Source of the DNA: Bacteroidales bacterium | GTDB lineage: Bacteria > Bacteroidota > Bacteroidia > Bacteroidales > WCHB1-69 | DNA length: 6,876 nucleotides | Assembly (NCBI GenBank): GCA_031257735.1 | Contig: JAIROC010000242.1 | Location: 1 to 6,876, forward strand | Direction of reading: 5' to 3' | The notes under the pieces: model-generated | Seen by the model: the letters and a program-made list of their open reading frames with translations, nothing else | The model's database searches: none | What the model was told of the DNA's origin: nothing | Shown here: positions 1-6,456 of the stretch, one piece after another | How positions within the stretch are numbered: the stretch's first letter is position 1 | Layout: each line of letters opens with the position of its first letter | Position numbers and translations under genes: made by a program

Positions 1-32
1 TGTTATTGTAATAAATGTTTTAATCGTGGCTG

Positions 33-66
33 CAAAGGTAGAAAAAAAAACAATGCAAACATACAA
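33..66 (-). promoter_or_regulatory. Bacteroidota-type promoter for a gene left of the window
   Basis: Read on the minus strand, positions 40-33 are TACCTTTG, an exact match to the Bacteroidota -7 element TAnnTTTG. A TTG that could serve as the -33 element lies at 66-64, giving a 23-nt spacer, the upper end of the range described for this phylum; TTTG at 59-56 is an alternative with a short spacer of 15 nt. Transcription would run leftwards out of the window, so the gene it serves is not visible. The same TACCTTTG octamer occurs in front of the plus-strand defence-like operon. Seen: the motif. Inferred: promoter activity. Confidence 0.45.
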
Positions 67-104
67 TTGAATAAAAAATTTTTTCAACATATCATTGTTA
101 ATGG

Positions 105-178
105 ACAAGTAGACAGAAAAGCGAATAAAAACAAACGCAAAATTGCTTGGAAGCGATGCTTATTTTCTGTCTACTTGT
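105..178. repeat. 16-bp perfect inverted repeat with 42-nt loop
   Basis: Positions 105-120 (ACAAGTAGACAGAAAA) and 163-178 (TTTTCTGTCTACTTGT) are exact reverse complements, separated by 42 nt. The loop contains a smaller GCTT/AAGC stem (145-148 with 151-154) and a GCG/CGC pair (121-123 with 136-138), so the RNA could form a branched structure. It lies 17 bp past the stop codon of the DUF4175-like gene and before the promoter for the next leftward gene, which suits a 3'-end or transcript-stability element. In the minus-strand transcript no U-run follows the stem, so it is not a classical intrinsic terminator. The first 195 bases hold no other supported feature apart from an A6T6 run at 73-84. 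Confidence 0.6.
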
Positions 179-195
179 TACTTATCATCTGGCAA

Positions 196-3100
196 TTAAT
201 TATTATTGAAGTGATAAAAGTAAGCATTTACTTTGTCCTTATAAAAAGGATTTAGCGTTGGCGGAATGGTTTTGTAGAGTTCTATTTCCTTTTTCTTGTT
301 TAATTGTTGTTCGATAAAAGGAGGGATTGTCGAATTTGGCAATTGCATAGCTTCTTTTGATTCTCGCTTTTCGTCTTGTTCTCGTTTCATTTCAGCGCGT
401 TCAGATTCTAATAGACGTGTCAGGATTTGTTGTTGACGGTTTATAGTTTGTTGGTTAATTATTTTATTGACGAGTTCTTTTTCCGTTTGTTCCATTTCCT
501 TAAGCATTCTATCTATTTCTCCGCCATATCCTTTCCCTTCTTTTTTCAATTCGGATTGATATTCCTGCATCATCTTACGTATAGCTTCCTGTTGTGCTGC
601 CATACGGGCAAGCTGTTCACTCATAGATTGACCGCCGGGTTTATTTTTCTCACCACCATTTTTCTCACCCTGTTCCATTTTTTTTCTTGCTTCTTCCAAT
701 TGCTTGTTCAGTTGTTCTTGCATCTGTCGCATTGATTTTGAAGGTTTAGATTTAGAACCGCCTTCACAGTTATCGCTCGAACAACTCCCTTTCCCCGAAG
801 AATTGCCTTGTTGTTTCTTTTTTTGCATATTCTTAATAGACTCTGCAATCATGAGCGCAACATCGTTTAAGGATGTCATTACAAATTGTTGTTTGGATGC
901 AATTTGCGCATTTCTATTGGCAGCAAAGGTTTGCTGTGTAGGCTCCTGCGTAGTGTTTAACAAGTCCATGATTTGGTCTTGCGCCTGATTGATTTTTGCA
1001 ATTTCTTTCGATATAAAAGGTTCAACCATCACTTGGCGGCGGGCAATAGCGGCAATGGAATCTTCTATCATTTTTAAGTTATCTCTCAGATGGAATTGGC
1101 TTTGTATGATTTGGCGCATTGCAGGGTCTTGAACACTTATTTTGGGGATTTGTAACATCAATTCCTCTTCCTGAAAAGAAGTCTTGATAATATTGTCCAA
1201 TACTTGCCTCAACTTGGTTATATCTTCTCCTAATGTTTCCATTTCTTCTTCCAGCATATTTTGCTTCATTTGGTTTGCCAATTCTTCCATTTTTTCTCCT
1301 GCTTGTTTTTGGCTGTCAGAAGCCTTAGGTTTTTGGTTCTTGTCCAATTGTTCTTTTGCCTGATTTAATTGCTGTGAAACTTCATTTTCCAAATCTCTTG
1401 TTTTTCCCAGATTATAGGGGTCTTCCAATTCTTTATTTAGTTTTTCCACATCTCGCAATTCCTGTTGCAGGTCTTTGAAATCCTGATTTATTTTATTTTG
1501 TTTCTCCTGTTGTTGTTTAATGTCAGCGTCTTTTTGCAGAGTTTGTTCTGCAAGTTTTTTTTGTTCGTCTGACAGTTGGTTCATTTTGGAAATAATATTT
1601 TCCATTTTTGTTTCCACTTCCAAACTTTTAAACAACTCCATGTTTTGATCTAACTGTTTATTGATTTCTTCGGAACTGAGTTTGATTTTGTTCAACATTT
1701 CATTCATTTTATTTTTATCCATGTTCGATTCCATTAGACGTTGCAATTCCTGCATCATCATTTTCATTTCATCAGAAAATAACATGTCAAAACGTTTTTG
1801 AATTTCCTGTTGTTTATTCAAAATCTGTTCGTCAATATTGTTGTATTGTTCATTGATTTGTTGTTGTCGCTGCTGTTCGGCTGAAAGATGTTCAACTTCT
1901 TTTTTAATGTTTTGTAATTGTTTCAATAAATCTTCCATTTGTTTCTTTTCCTGCCAGGAAGGTTGATTTTTATCTACCATTTTCTTTTTCAGGTCGTCAA
2001 TACTTTTAAGAATATTTTCACTTTCTTTGAGCAGATTGTTCAATTCTGTACGTGTTTGTTCATTAACACTTTCCGATTCTCTTTGAATTTCTTCCAGGGT
2101 AGGCAAAGAAAAGCTCATGGCTGTTGATTTCGTTGATTTAGCTCCGTTTACCTGATCATTATCCCATATTTCAAAATAATATTCCAATGTTTGCCCAGCT
2201 TCCAAATTCATTGTTTGTGCATCGAAATAGTGATAAAACTCTTGTAAATTGATGTTTGGGTGAATGGGTATATTGATAAATTCTTTTGCAACTTCCTTAT
2301 ATTCCTTATCCATGATGGAATAGACAAAATGTAACTTTGTAAATCCGTAATCATCATTTATGGCTCCCTTGAAATAGAAACGGTCCATAAATGCTGAATC
2401 ATTAATTACAGTTACGTCAATAGCAGGATATTGGTCGGCAACAATATTGATATAATATTGTAAAGAATCACTATTGGTCATATAGCTGTTTTTATTGAAA
2501 AGAGTATATGCCAAATTTTGCATTAAACGCATAGTGTATTGAGCATTGTCTTTTTTTGCATCCAAATTTATCTTTTTATCTTCGTATGCAAAAATAATTT
2601 CATCCGTATTTCTTGAATTAAATTTCCACGTAACTTTAGAGCCTTGCGGAATAGTAATATCGCCTCTGTTTTCGATCACCTCATTGGGTTTGCCGATATA
2701 ATCAGGATATTCCAATTGCATTGAAAAGTTAATCAAAATAGGTTTTGGTATGACTTCAAGCTGAAATGGACGCGACTTGACCTCTTCCGTAAAGAGTTGA
2801 AAATCGACTGTTCGCTGCAGATTTTTAAATTCATAACTAAATGTTGTTTTGGTATTATGTTGCAGTTTATGGATAGCATTTTCCGTTTCAATAAAAAGTT
2901 CTTCAGGAATTACTTCCCCTTCAACTTGAATATTAAGCGTAAAATTTTCACTTTGGAATGCCGTAAGATTTTCATTTTCGATTATAAAATGATACGGAGC
3001 AGGTTTTTCAAAATATTGGTTATAGTTTACAATTCGGTTTGCGGGTTCTGTAAACACATGATAATCCCATACAAATATAAAAATGATAATCAAGACGGGA

Positions 3101-3588
3101 ATAACAGCATATTTTACATATTTCAAATTCTTACGTATATTTACTGCGGCTTGAAAACGAAATGGTTTTACCTGTTTTATTTTCTCATCAATGGAAGCGA
3201 GCAAGAGTTCCATGTTGGGCGTCTGTTCATTTTGCGACATTTTGCGAAGTTGTAAAGCATTAAGCAATTTATCATCAATCTGTTGAAAATGTTTTCCAAT
3301 GATTTTTGCAGCTTCTTCGTATGACAAACGTTTTCCTATACCCCAAATTTTCAATAAGGGACGAACAAGATAAAAACAGATTATAAATATATTTGTCGCA
3401 ATAAATGTGTACAACAATATTGCCCGAAGTGTGGAATTTGCATACGCAAAATACTCAAACAAGGCTAATGTAATAAACAAAAACGAAGAAATAGTGATAA
3501 AAAAAATACACCCACGTATTATAATGTTTTTGTAATAAGTCCGAATAAATCGTTCAAGTTTACTGATTAATAATTCACTGTTATTCAT
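196..3588 (-). CDS. DUF4175-like large membrane-anchored coiled-coil protein
   Basis: A protein of 1130 residues that resembles the Bacteroidota DUF4175-family proteins; no biochemical role is established. Three hydrophobic segments near the N-terminus (about residues 27-47, 54-76 and 157-175) should anchor it in the inner membrane. Residues about 180-495 look beta-rich and probably extracytoplasmic. The remaining 630 or so residues are a very Gln/Lys/Glu/Met-rich, heptad-like coiled coil, broken near residue 935 by a Ser/Gly/Lys-rich linker with the pair CSSDNC. The open frame can be extended to a TTG at 3597, but the ATG at 3588 is preferred because it overlaps the rpiB stop in the arrangement ATGAATAA, which suggests translational coupling. 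The gene is downstream of rpiB and probably shares its transcript. Family assignment comes from recall of the N-terminal pattern (YYKN, IGKR.SYE.AA.IIGKHF, DKLLNALQL); the function is unknown and the coiled coil gives no further clue. Confidence 0.85.
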   Translation of the reverse strand: MNNSELLISKLERFIRTYYKNIIIRGCIFFITISSFLFITLALFEYFAYANSTLRAILLYTFIATNIFIICFYLVRPLLKIWGIGKRLSYEEAAKIIGKHFQQIDDKLLNALQLRKMSQNEQTPNMELLLASIDEKIKQVKPFRFQAAVNIRKNLKYVKYAVIPVLIIIFIFVWDYHVFTEPANRIVNYNQYFEKPAPYHFIIENENLTAFQSENFTLNIQVEGEVIPEELFIETENAIHKLQHNTKTTFSYEFKNLQRTVDFQLFTEEVKSRPFQLEVIPKPILINFSMQLEYPDYIGKPNEVIENRGDITIPQGSKVTWKFNSRNTDEIIFAYEDKKINLDAKKDNAQYTMRLMQNLAYTLFNKNSYMTNSDSLQYYINIVADQYPAIDVTVINDSAFMDRFYFKGAINDDYGFTKLHFVYSIMDKEYKEVAKEFINIPIHPNINLQEFYHYFDAQTMNLEAGQTLEYYFEIWDNDQVNGAKSTKSTAMSFSLPTLEEIQRESESVNEQTRTELNNLLKESENILKSIDDLKKKMVDKNQPSWQEKKQMEDLLKQLQNIKKEVEHLSAEQQRQQQINEQYNNIDEQILNKQQEIQKRFDMLFSDEMKMMMQELQRLMESNMDKNKMNEMLNKIKLSSEEINKQLDQNMELFKSLEVETKMENIISKMNQLSDEQKKLAEQTLQKDADIKQQQEKQNKINQDFKDLQQELRDVEKLNKELEDPYNLGKTRDLENEVSQQLNQAKEQLDKNQKPKASDSQKQAGEKMEELANQMKQNMLEEEMETLGEDITKLRQVLDNIIKTSFQEEELMLQIPKISVQDPAMRQIIQSQFHLRDNLKMIEDSIAAIARRQVMVEPFISKEIAKINQAQDQIMDLLNTTQEPTQQTFAANRNAQIASKQQFVMTSLNDVALMIAESIKNMQKKKQQGNSSGKGSCSSDNCEGGSKSKPSKSMRQMQEQLNKQLEEARKKMEQGEKNGGEKNKPGGQSMSEQLARMAAQQEAIRKMMQEYQSELKKEGKGYGGEIDRMLKEMEQTEKELVNKIINQQTINRQQQILTRLLESERAEMKREQDEKRESKEAMQLPNSTIPPFIEQQLNKKKEIELYKTIPPTLNPFYKDKVNAYFYHFNNN

Positions 3589-4018
3589 TTGCCGCAATTT
3601 TTTTTACACGATTAATATGTCTTTCTCCTTCAAAATCGGTAGTTAAAAAGACCATTACAATTTCCAATGCTATTTGTTTATCCACAAATCGTGCAGGAAG
3701 AGCAACTACATTTGCATCGTTGTGTTTTCTTGCTAAAGATGCAATTTCTTTCGTCCAACATAATGCTGACCGCACATGAGGATATTTGTTTGCTACCATA
3801 TTTACGCCATTGCCTGAACCACAAAGAATGATGCCCTTAGCATATTTTCCTGCATTTATCTCCCCTACCAGCGGATGTACAACATCTGGATAATCCATAC
3901 TCTCATTAGAGAATGTTCCATAATCTTTTAGCGTATATCCTTGTATTTCCAAGGAGTTTTTTATAAATTCTTTTGTTTCAAATCCTGCGTGATCTGATGC
4001 TATCAATACTATTTGCAT
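3581..4018 (-). CDS. rpiB: Ribose-5-phosphate isomerase B
   Basis: A cytoplasmic enzyme of the non-oxidative pentose phosphate pathway that interconverts ribose 5-phosphate and ribulose 5-phosphate. At 145 residues it is full length for the RpiB/LacAB family. Visible family motifs are IASDHAGFETK (residues 6-16, phosphate/substrate loop with Asp9 and His10), DYPD (42-45), CGSGNGVNMVANK (66-78) with Cys66 at the position of the catalytic base in the E. coli enzyme, and RKHNDANV (97-104) with the conserved His99. The ATG at 4018 places the usual MxIxIASDHAG start right at the N-terminus. It is the first gene of a minus-strand pair with the DUF4175-like gene, overlapping it by 8 nt. No strong promoter is visible upstream; the best candidate is AATATTTG at 4074-4067, one base off the TAnnTTTG element and lacking a clear -33 partner. 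A LacA/LacB-type galactose-6-phosphate isomerase is unlikely without a lac-type neighbourhood. Confidence 0.95.
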   Translation of the reverse strand: MQIVLIASDHAGFETKEFIKNSLEIQGYTLKDYGTFSNESMDYPDVVHPLVGEINAGKYAKGIILCGSGNGVNMVANKYPHVRSALCWTKEIASLARKHNDANVVALPARFVDKQIALEIVMVFLTTDFEGERHINRVKKIAANE

Positions 4019-4032
4019 ATTGGGTATATTGT

Positions 4033-4044
4033 AGATTATAATCT
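4033..4044. promoter_or_regulatory. 12-bp perfect palindrome in rpiB leader
   Basis: AGATTATAATCT is its own reverse complement and sits 15 bp upstream of the rpiB start codon, between that start and the best candidate -7 box. The position would suit a repressor operator, but such a palindrome is also easily produced by chance in AT-rich DNA. No regulator binding this sequence is recognised. Confidence 0.2.
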
Positions 4045-4191
4045 GACATGTAACGCTATAAAATTACAAATATTTTTAACTGTGTGAAAAAATATTTTCT
4101 CATCACTATGAGATGATTTGTGAGTTGAGTTTGCCTGGCAGAGATTGACTACGGATTGCCATCATACGTAATGATAAAGAAGTACAAATTT

Positions 4192-4380
4192 TTATCTTTG
4201 ACCCATTTTATCTTTCACCCTTTCGTGCTTTCTTATTCTATCTACAAGTTGCGAAAAATATTTTGTGATCCAAGTATCCGTTTCCGCAGGATTTTTCAGG
4301 AACAGGCAAACATCGTTATGTGCCCGTTTCAAAATTCGCTTTATCAGACAGGGTTCGTGTATTTTATGTTTCGGATAACA
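4192..4380 (-). pseudogene. Possible C-terminal remnant of an unrecognised gene
   Basis: The minus strand is open for 62 codons before a TAA at 4194-4192 and gives a charged, mixed-composition peptide that looks protein-like: it contains HKIHEPCLIKRILKRAHND, then WITKYFSQLVDRIRKHERVK near the end. No ATG precedes it in frame; a TTG at 4332-4330 is the only plausible start. The frame in fact stays open upstream to about 4474, into the promoter and start of the divergent operon, where it no longer looks coding. It may be the tail of a gene whose front was lost when the neighbouring operon arrived. I do not recognise the family. The opposite-strand reading frame over the same bases (4156-4386) has a composition more like an antisense shadow. 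Confidence 0.25.
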
Positions 4381-4392
4381 AAATAAACTTTG

Positions 4393-4426
4393 TTGATAAA
4401 ATTGAATAAAAAAAGATGTACCTTTG
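4393..4426 (+). promoter_or_regulatory. Promoter of the ABC-3C-like operon
   Basis: TACCTTTG at 4419-4426 is an exact match to the Bacteroidota -7 element TAnnTTTG. A TTG at 4393-4395 can act as the -33 element with a 23-nt spacer; the region between is AT-rich. Transcription would begin near 4432, giving a short leader of roughly 20-25 nt before the first gene. No Shine-Dalgarno sequence is seen before the ATG at 4456, only an A-rich leader, which is common in this phylum. Confidence 0.6.
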
Positions 4427-4455
4427 CATTCTCTTAAATAAAATAGAAATGAGTA

Positions 4456-5379
4456 ATGAGAATATATCCTTTACATTATTTGAACGAACAAGAATTTGAG
4501 AATTTATCTATTCTTATCTGCAACAAGATATTAGGTACAGCAACAATCCCTTTTGCAAGAGGTAAAGATGGAGGTAAAGATGGTCGTTTTATTGGAAAAG
4601 CAAATTGTTTTCCCAGTGAAGCACAGACTTGGAATGGAAAAATTATTATTCAAGCAAAACATACAACTAAAGAAAATGCAAGTTGTTCGGATAGCGATTT
4701 TCAAGCAGTCCTGCGAAAAGAAATTCCTGCAATTCAAAATCTAAAGGAAAATAATGAATTGGATTATTACTTGTTATTTACTAACAGAAAACTAACAGGA
4801 ATACAAAACGGTAATATAATTAAAATTTTTAATAGCCAAAGGATTACTTATGAAATCATTGCAAACGAGAAAATTCAGCAATTTCTTCAAGAATATCCCG
4901 ATATTGTACGCACAGCAAAACTTAATGATTTATTGAGACCATTATCCTTTGATGAAGCTGACCTGAAAGAAATTATTATTGCAATTCATACTGTTATCAA
5001 CAAAAAAGAAAATTTGAATAATATCGTTGACTTTACAAAGATTGATTTGGACAGGAAAAACGAATTAAACAGTTTAAGTAAATCCTACTTCGACGATGTT
5101 ATCAAACGTAACTTCGAATATTTTAAACAAATAACAGATTTTCTCTCTTCTCCCGTTAATTCAAATTTAAAAGACTTATACGAAGATACTATAAACGAAT
5201 TGAATGCAAAAATTACAGTGAGACGGGATGAGTTTATTGAATTTGAAAATTTGTTAGAAGAATTTTATGATTATGTCATCAATAATGACGAAAACGAGTT
5301 GAAAGGCAAAAAAAGGATAGTGAGAATTTTATTACACTATATGTATCGTAATTGTGATATAGGAAAAAAGGAGAAATAA
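4456..5379 (+). CDS. ABC-3C effector: restriction-endonuclease-like N-terminus plus ABC-3C C-terminal domain
   Basis: A 307-residue predicted nuclease effector of an ABC-three-component conflict system. Residues 1-75 read as a PD-(D/E)XK fold: a first helix with Glu15 (EQEFENLS), the glycine-rich loop GKDGGKDGRF (36-45) with Asp42 as the likely metal ligand, and IIIQAKH (63-69) giving Gln66-x-Lys68, the QxK variant seen in Mrr-like enzymes. YYLLFTNRKLTG (104-115) fits a later core strand. The rest (about 155-307) is helical and ends in LHYMYRNCDIG (293-303), a tail pattern I associate with ABC-3C C-terminal domains. The ATG at 4456 puts the conserved first helix at the usual distance; an out-of-frame ATG lies just upstream at 4449. 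It is the first gene of the operon, 1 nt from the next. Nuclease activity and a defence role are inferred. A stand-alone Mrr-type restriction enzyme is the alternative, but the two partner genes argue against it. Confidence 0.8.
   Translation: MRIYPLHYLNEQEFENLSILICNKILGTATIPFARGKDGGKDGRFIGKANCFPSEAQTWNGKIIIQAKHTTKENASCSDSDFQAVLRKEIPAIQNLKENNELDYYLLFTNRKLTGIQNGNIIKIFNSQRITYEIIANEKIQQFLQEYPDIVRTAKLNDLLRPLSFDEADLKEIIIAIHTVINKKENLNNIVDFTKIDLDRKNELNSLSKSYFDDVIKRNFEYFKQITDFLSSPVNSNLKDLYEDTINELNAKITVRRDEFIEFENLLEEFYDYVINNDENELKGKKRIVRILLHYMYRNCDIGKKEK
5368..5373 (+). promoter_or_regulatory. Shine-Dalgarno site of the middle component
   Basis: AAGGAG lies 7 nt before the ATG at 5381, inside the last codons of the upstream nuclease gene. 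This strong site supports the 76-codon frame as a real gene, since the other starts in this operon lack one. Confidence 0.6.
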
Positions 5380-5380
5380 T

Positions 5381-5611
5381 ATGCTAATACCACATAAACA
5401 TACCGATATAAAGTATTCTGTTCTGTATATTTCAGGGATTATAATGCGTGAAATGAAACGGAGTGGAATTATAAAATATGACGACTTGAAAAATATTGTC
5501 ATAAATCAAGTTGGTAAAGAACTTGGAGATACTTTTGAATATTCTCTCTCGTTTCTTTATTTATTGAATGAAATCAGTTATAATCAACAATCAGATACAA
5601 TAACAATATGA
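5381..5611 (+). CDS. ABC-3C middle component, small protein
   Basis: A 76-residue protein between the nuclease-like effector and the ABC ATPase. Its opening MLIPHKHTDIKYSVLYISGIIM and overall size fit the small ABC-3C middle-component families that accompany DUF2326 ATPases (closest in memory to the middle component 6 type). The order of secondary structure appears helical, with a central basic/acidic helix (about 28-48) and a C-terminal helix-strand (SFLYLLNEISY, then TITI), reminiscent of a winged-helix-like adaptor. No catalytic motif, membrane segment or signal peptide is present. It starts 1 nt after the upstream stop with a good AAGGAG site and its TGA overlaps the next ATG as ATGA, so all three products should be made in a coupled way. 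In the family it is thought to link effector and ATPase; here that role is inferred from position and size. Confidence 0.7.
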   Translation: MLIPHKHTDIKYSVLYISGIIMREMKRSGIIKYDDLKNIVINQVGKELGDTFEYSLSFLYLLNEISYNQQSDTITI

Positions 5612-6456
5612 AACTCCTCAAAATATTTTCAGATAAGCATTTTAGAAATCTGCGATTTAACGAACATTTTAACGTTGTATTGGCAAGCATTCAGGATAAA
5701 GTCAACAAAAAAGACACCCATAATTTAGGAAAAACTTCTCTTATTCATGTAATTAATTTTCTTCTATTGGATAGTTTTACAAAAAAGAGAGGACTATTGT
5801 CTAATCCTATATTTACGGGACAAACATTTTATTTAGAGATACAACTTAACAATGGGAAGTGTCTCGTAATAAAGCGAAGTATAAATACTGCTTCAAAAAT
5901 ATCTTTTAAACTTAATGATCTTGAATTAGCAGATGCTATCCCGCCAACAGATTGGGATGAAGTAGATATTCCTTTTGAGAAAGCAAAGGAAAAACTGAAT
6001 GAATATTTAGGATTTGATGTATTAACAAAATGGACTTACCGTAAATCTATAACCTACTTTTTGAGGACACAACAAGATTATTTAGATGTTTTTCAACTAA
6101 ATAAATTCAAAGGAAAAGATGGAGACTGGAAACCTTTTGTGTTTGAGCTTTTATGTTTTAATGGCGATTTGATAAAACATAAATTAGAAATGGAACAAAA
6201 AGCAAAAAACATCAAAAATATAATCAGCACATTAAAACAAGAGGCAAATATAAACATTGACGAAAAAGATAGATTATTAGGGCTACTTGATATAAGGCAA
6301 CAAGAAAAAACGGAAGCAGAAAAAACAATAGATAAATTTAATTTTTACCTGCAAGATAATGCTATTTCAAAAGACATTATCGAAGATTTAGATTTCAAAA
6401 TTGAGTCCTCTCCGAGAAGGTCAATTTTTCAGATAGCATATATTTTCTATTTTTGA
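5608..6456 (+). CDS. ABC/SMC-like ATPase with DUF2326 features, truncated by insertion
   Basis: The N-terminal half of the ATPase subunit of an ABC-3C system. HNLGKTSLIHVINFLLL (38-54) is the Walker A loop with Lys42, in the HNLGKT form typical of DUF2326 proteins. Next come FTGQTFYLEIQL (69-80), a basic strand VIKR (87-90), and YFLRTQQDYLDVF (150-162), whose Gln155/156 fits the Q-loop; DGDWKPFVFELLCFNG (171-186) follows. From about residue 190 a coiled coil starts. The frame then ends after 282 codons, whereas family members are usually about twice as long. The ABC signature, Walker B and returning coiled coil are absent. Up to Glu266 the sequence looks native (IIEDLDFKIE); the last 16 residues (SSPRRSIFQIAYIFYF) look like read-through into inserted DNA. 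Its start overlaps the middle component by 4 nt. Without Walker B this product should not hydrolyse ATP. The rest of the gene may lie beyond the insertion sequence, outside the window. Confidence 0.8.
   Translation: MKLLKIFSDKHFRNLRFNEHFNVVLASIQDKVNKKDTHNLGKTSLIHVINFLLLDSFTKKRGLLSNPIFTGQTFYLEIQLNNGKCLVIKRSINTASKISFKLNDLELADAIPPTDWDEVDIPFEKAKEKLNEYLGFDVLTKWTYRKSITYFLRTQQDYLDVFQLNKFKGKDGDWKPFVFELLCFNGDLIKHKLEMEQKAKNIKNIISTLKQEANINIDEKDRLLGLLDIRQQEKTEAEKTIDKFNFYLQDNAISKDIIEDLDFKIESSPRRSIFQIAYIFYF

Larger units (their letters stand above)
4019..4455. other. Intergenic region between divergent rpiB and defence-like operon
   Basis: This 437-base stretch separates the leftward rpiB unit from the rightward three-gene operon. 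Next to rpiB it contains a 12-bp palindrome (4033-4044), a weak -7-like box (4074-4067 on the minus strand) and a small TCTCAT-CACT-ATGAGA hairpin (4098-4113). The middle (about 4192-4380) is open on the minus strand without an ATG and may be a gene remnant. The right end carries the operon promoter. I see no tRNA, riboswitch or intrinsic terminator. Confidence 0.6.

Noticed and set aside
105..178. Interpretation of the inverted repeat as an invertible promoter
   Set aside because: The 42-nt spacer is too short for the usual invertible segments, contains no TAnnTTTG element, and no recombinase gene is adjacent in the window.
67..255. A 62-codon plus-strand frame beginning MNKKFFQHI
   Set aside because: Its start is actually a TTG, it spans the inverted repeat and runs into the end of the DUF4175-like gene, and there is no ribosome binding site.
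427..3255. Several plus-strand open frames of 60-150 codons lying inside the DUF4175-like gene
   Set aside because: They are antisense shadows: Phe/Leu/Cys-rich composition from Lys/Glu/Gln codons on the other strand, with no start signals and no recognisable domains.
4067..4074. AATATTTG on the minus strand as the rpiB promoter
   Set aside because: It misses one base of the -7 consensus and no TTG is found at a suitable -33 distance, so it is mentioned only as a weak candidate.
4531..4744. Short frames on both strands inside the nuclease gene
   Set aside because: They lie inside a gene with clear catalytic motifs and have Cys/Phe-rich or repetitive composition typical of shadow frames.
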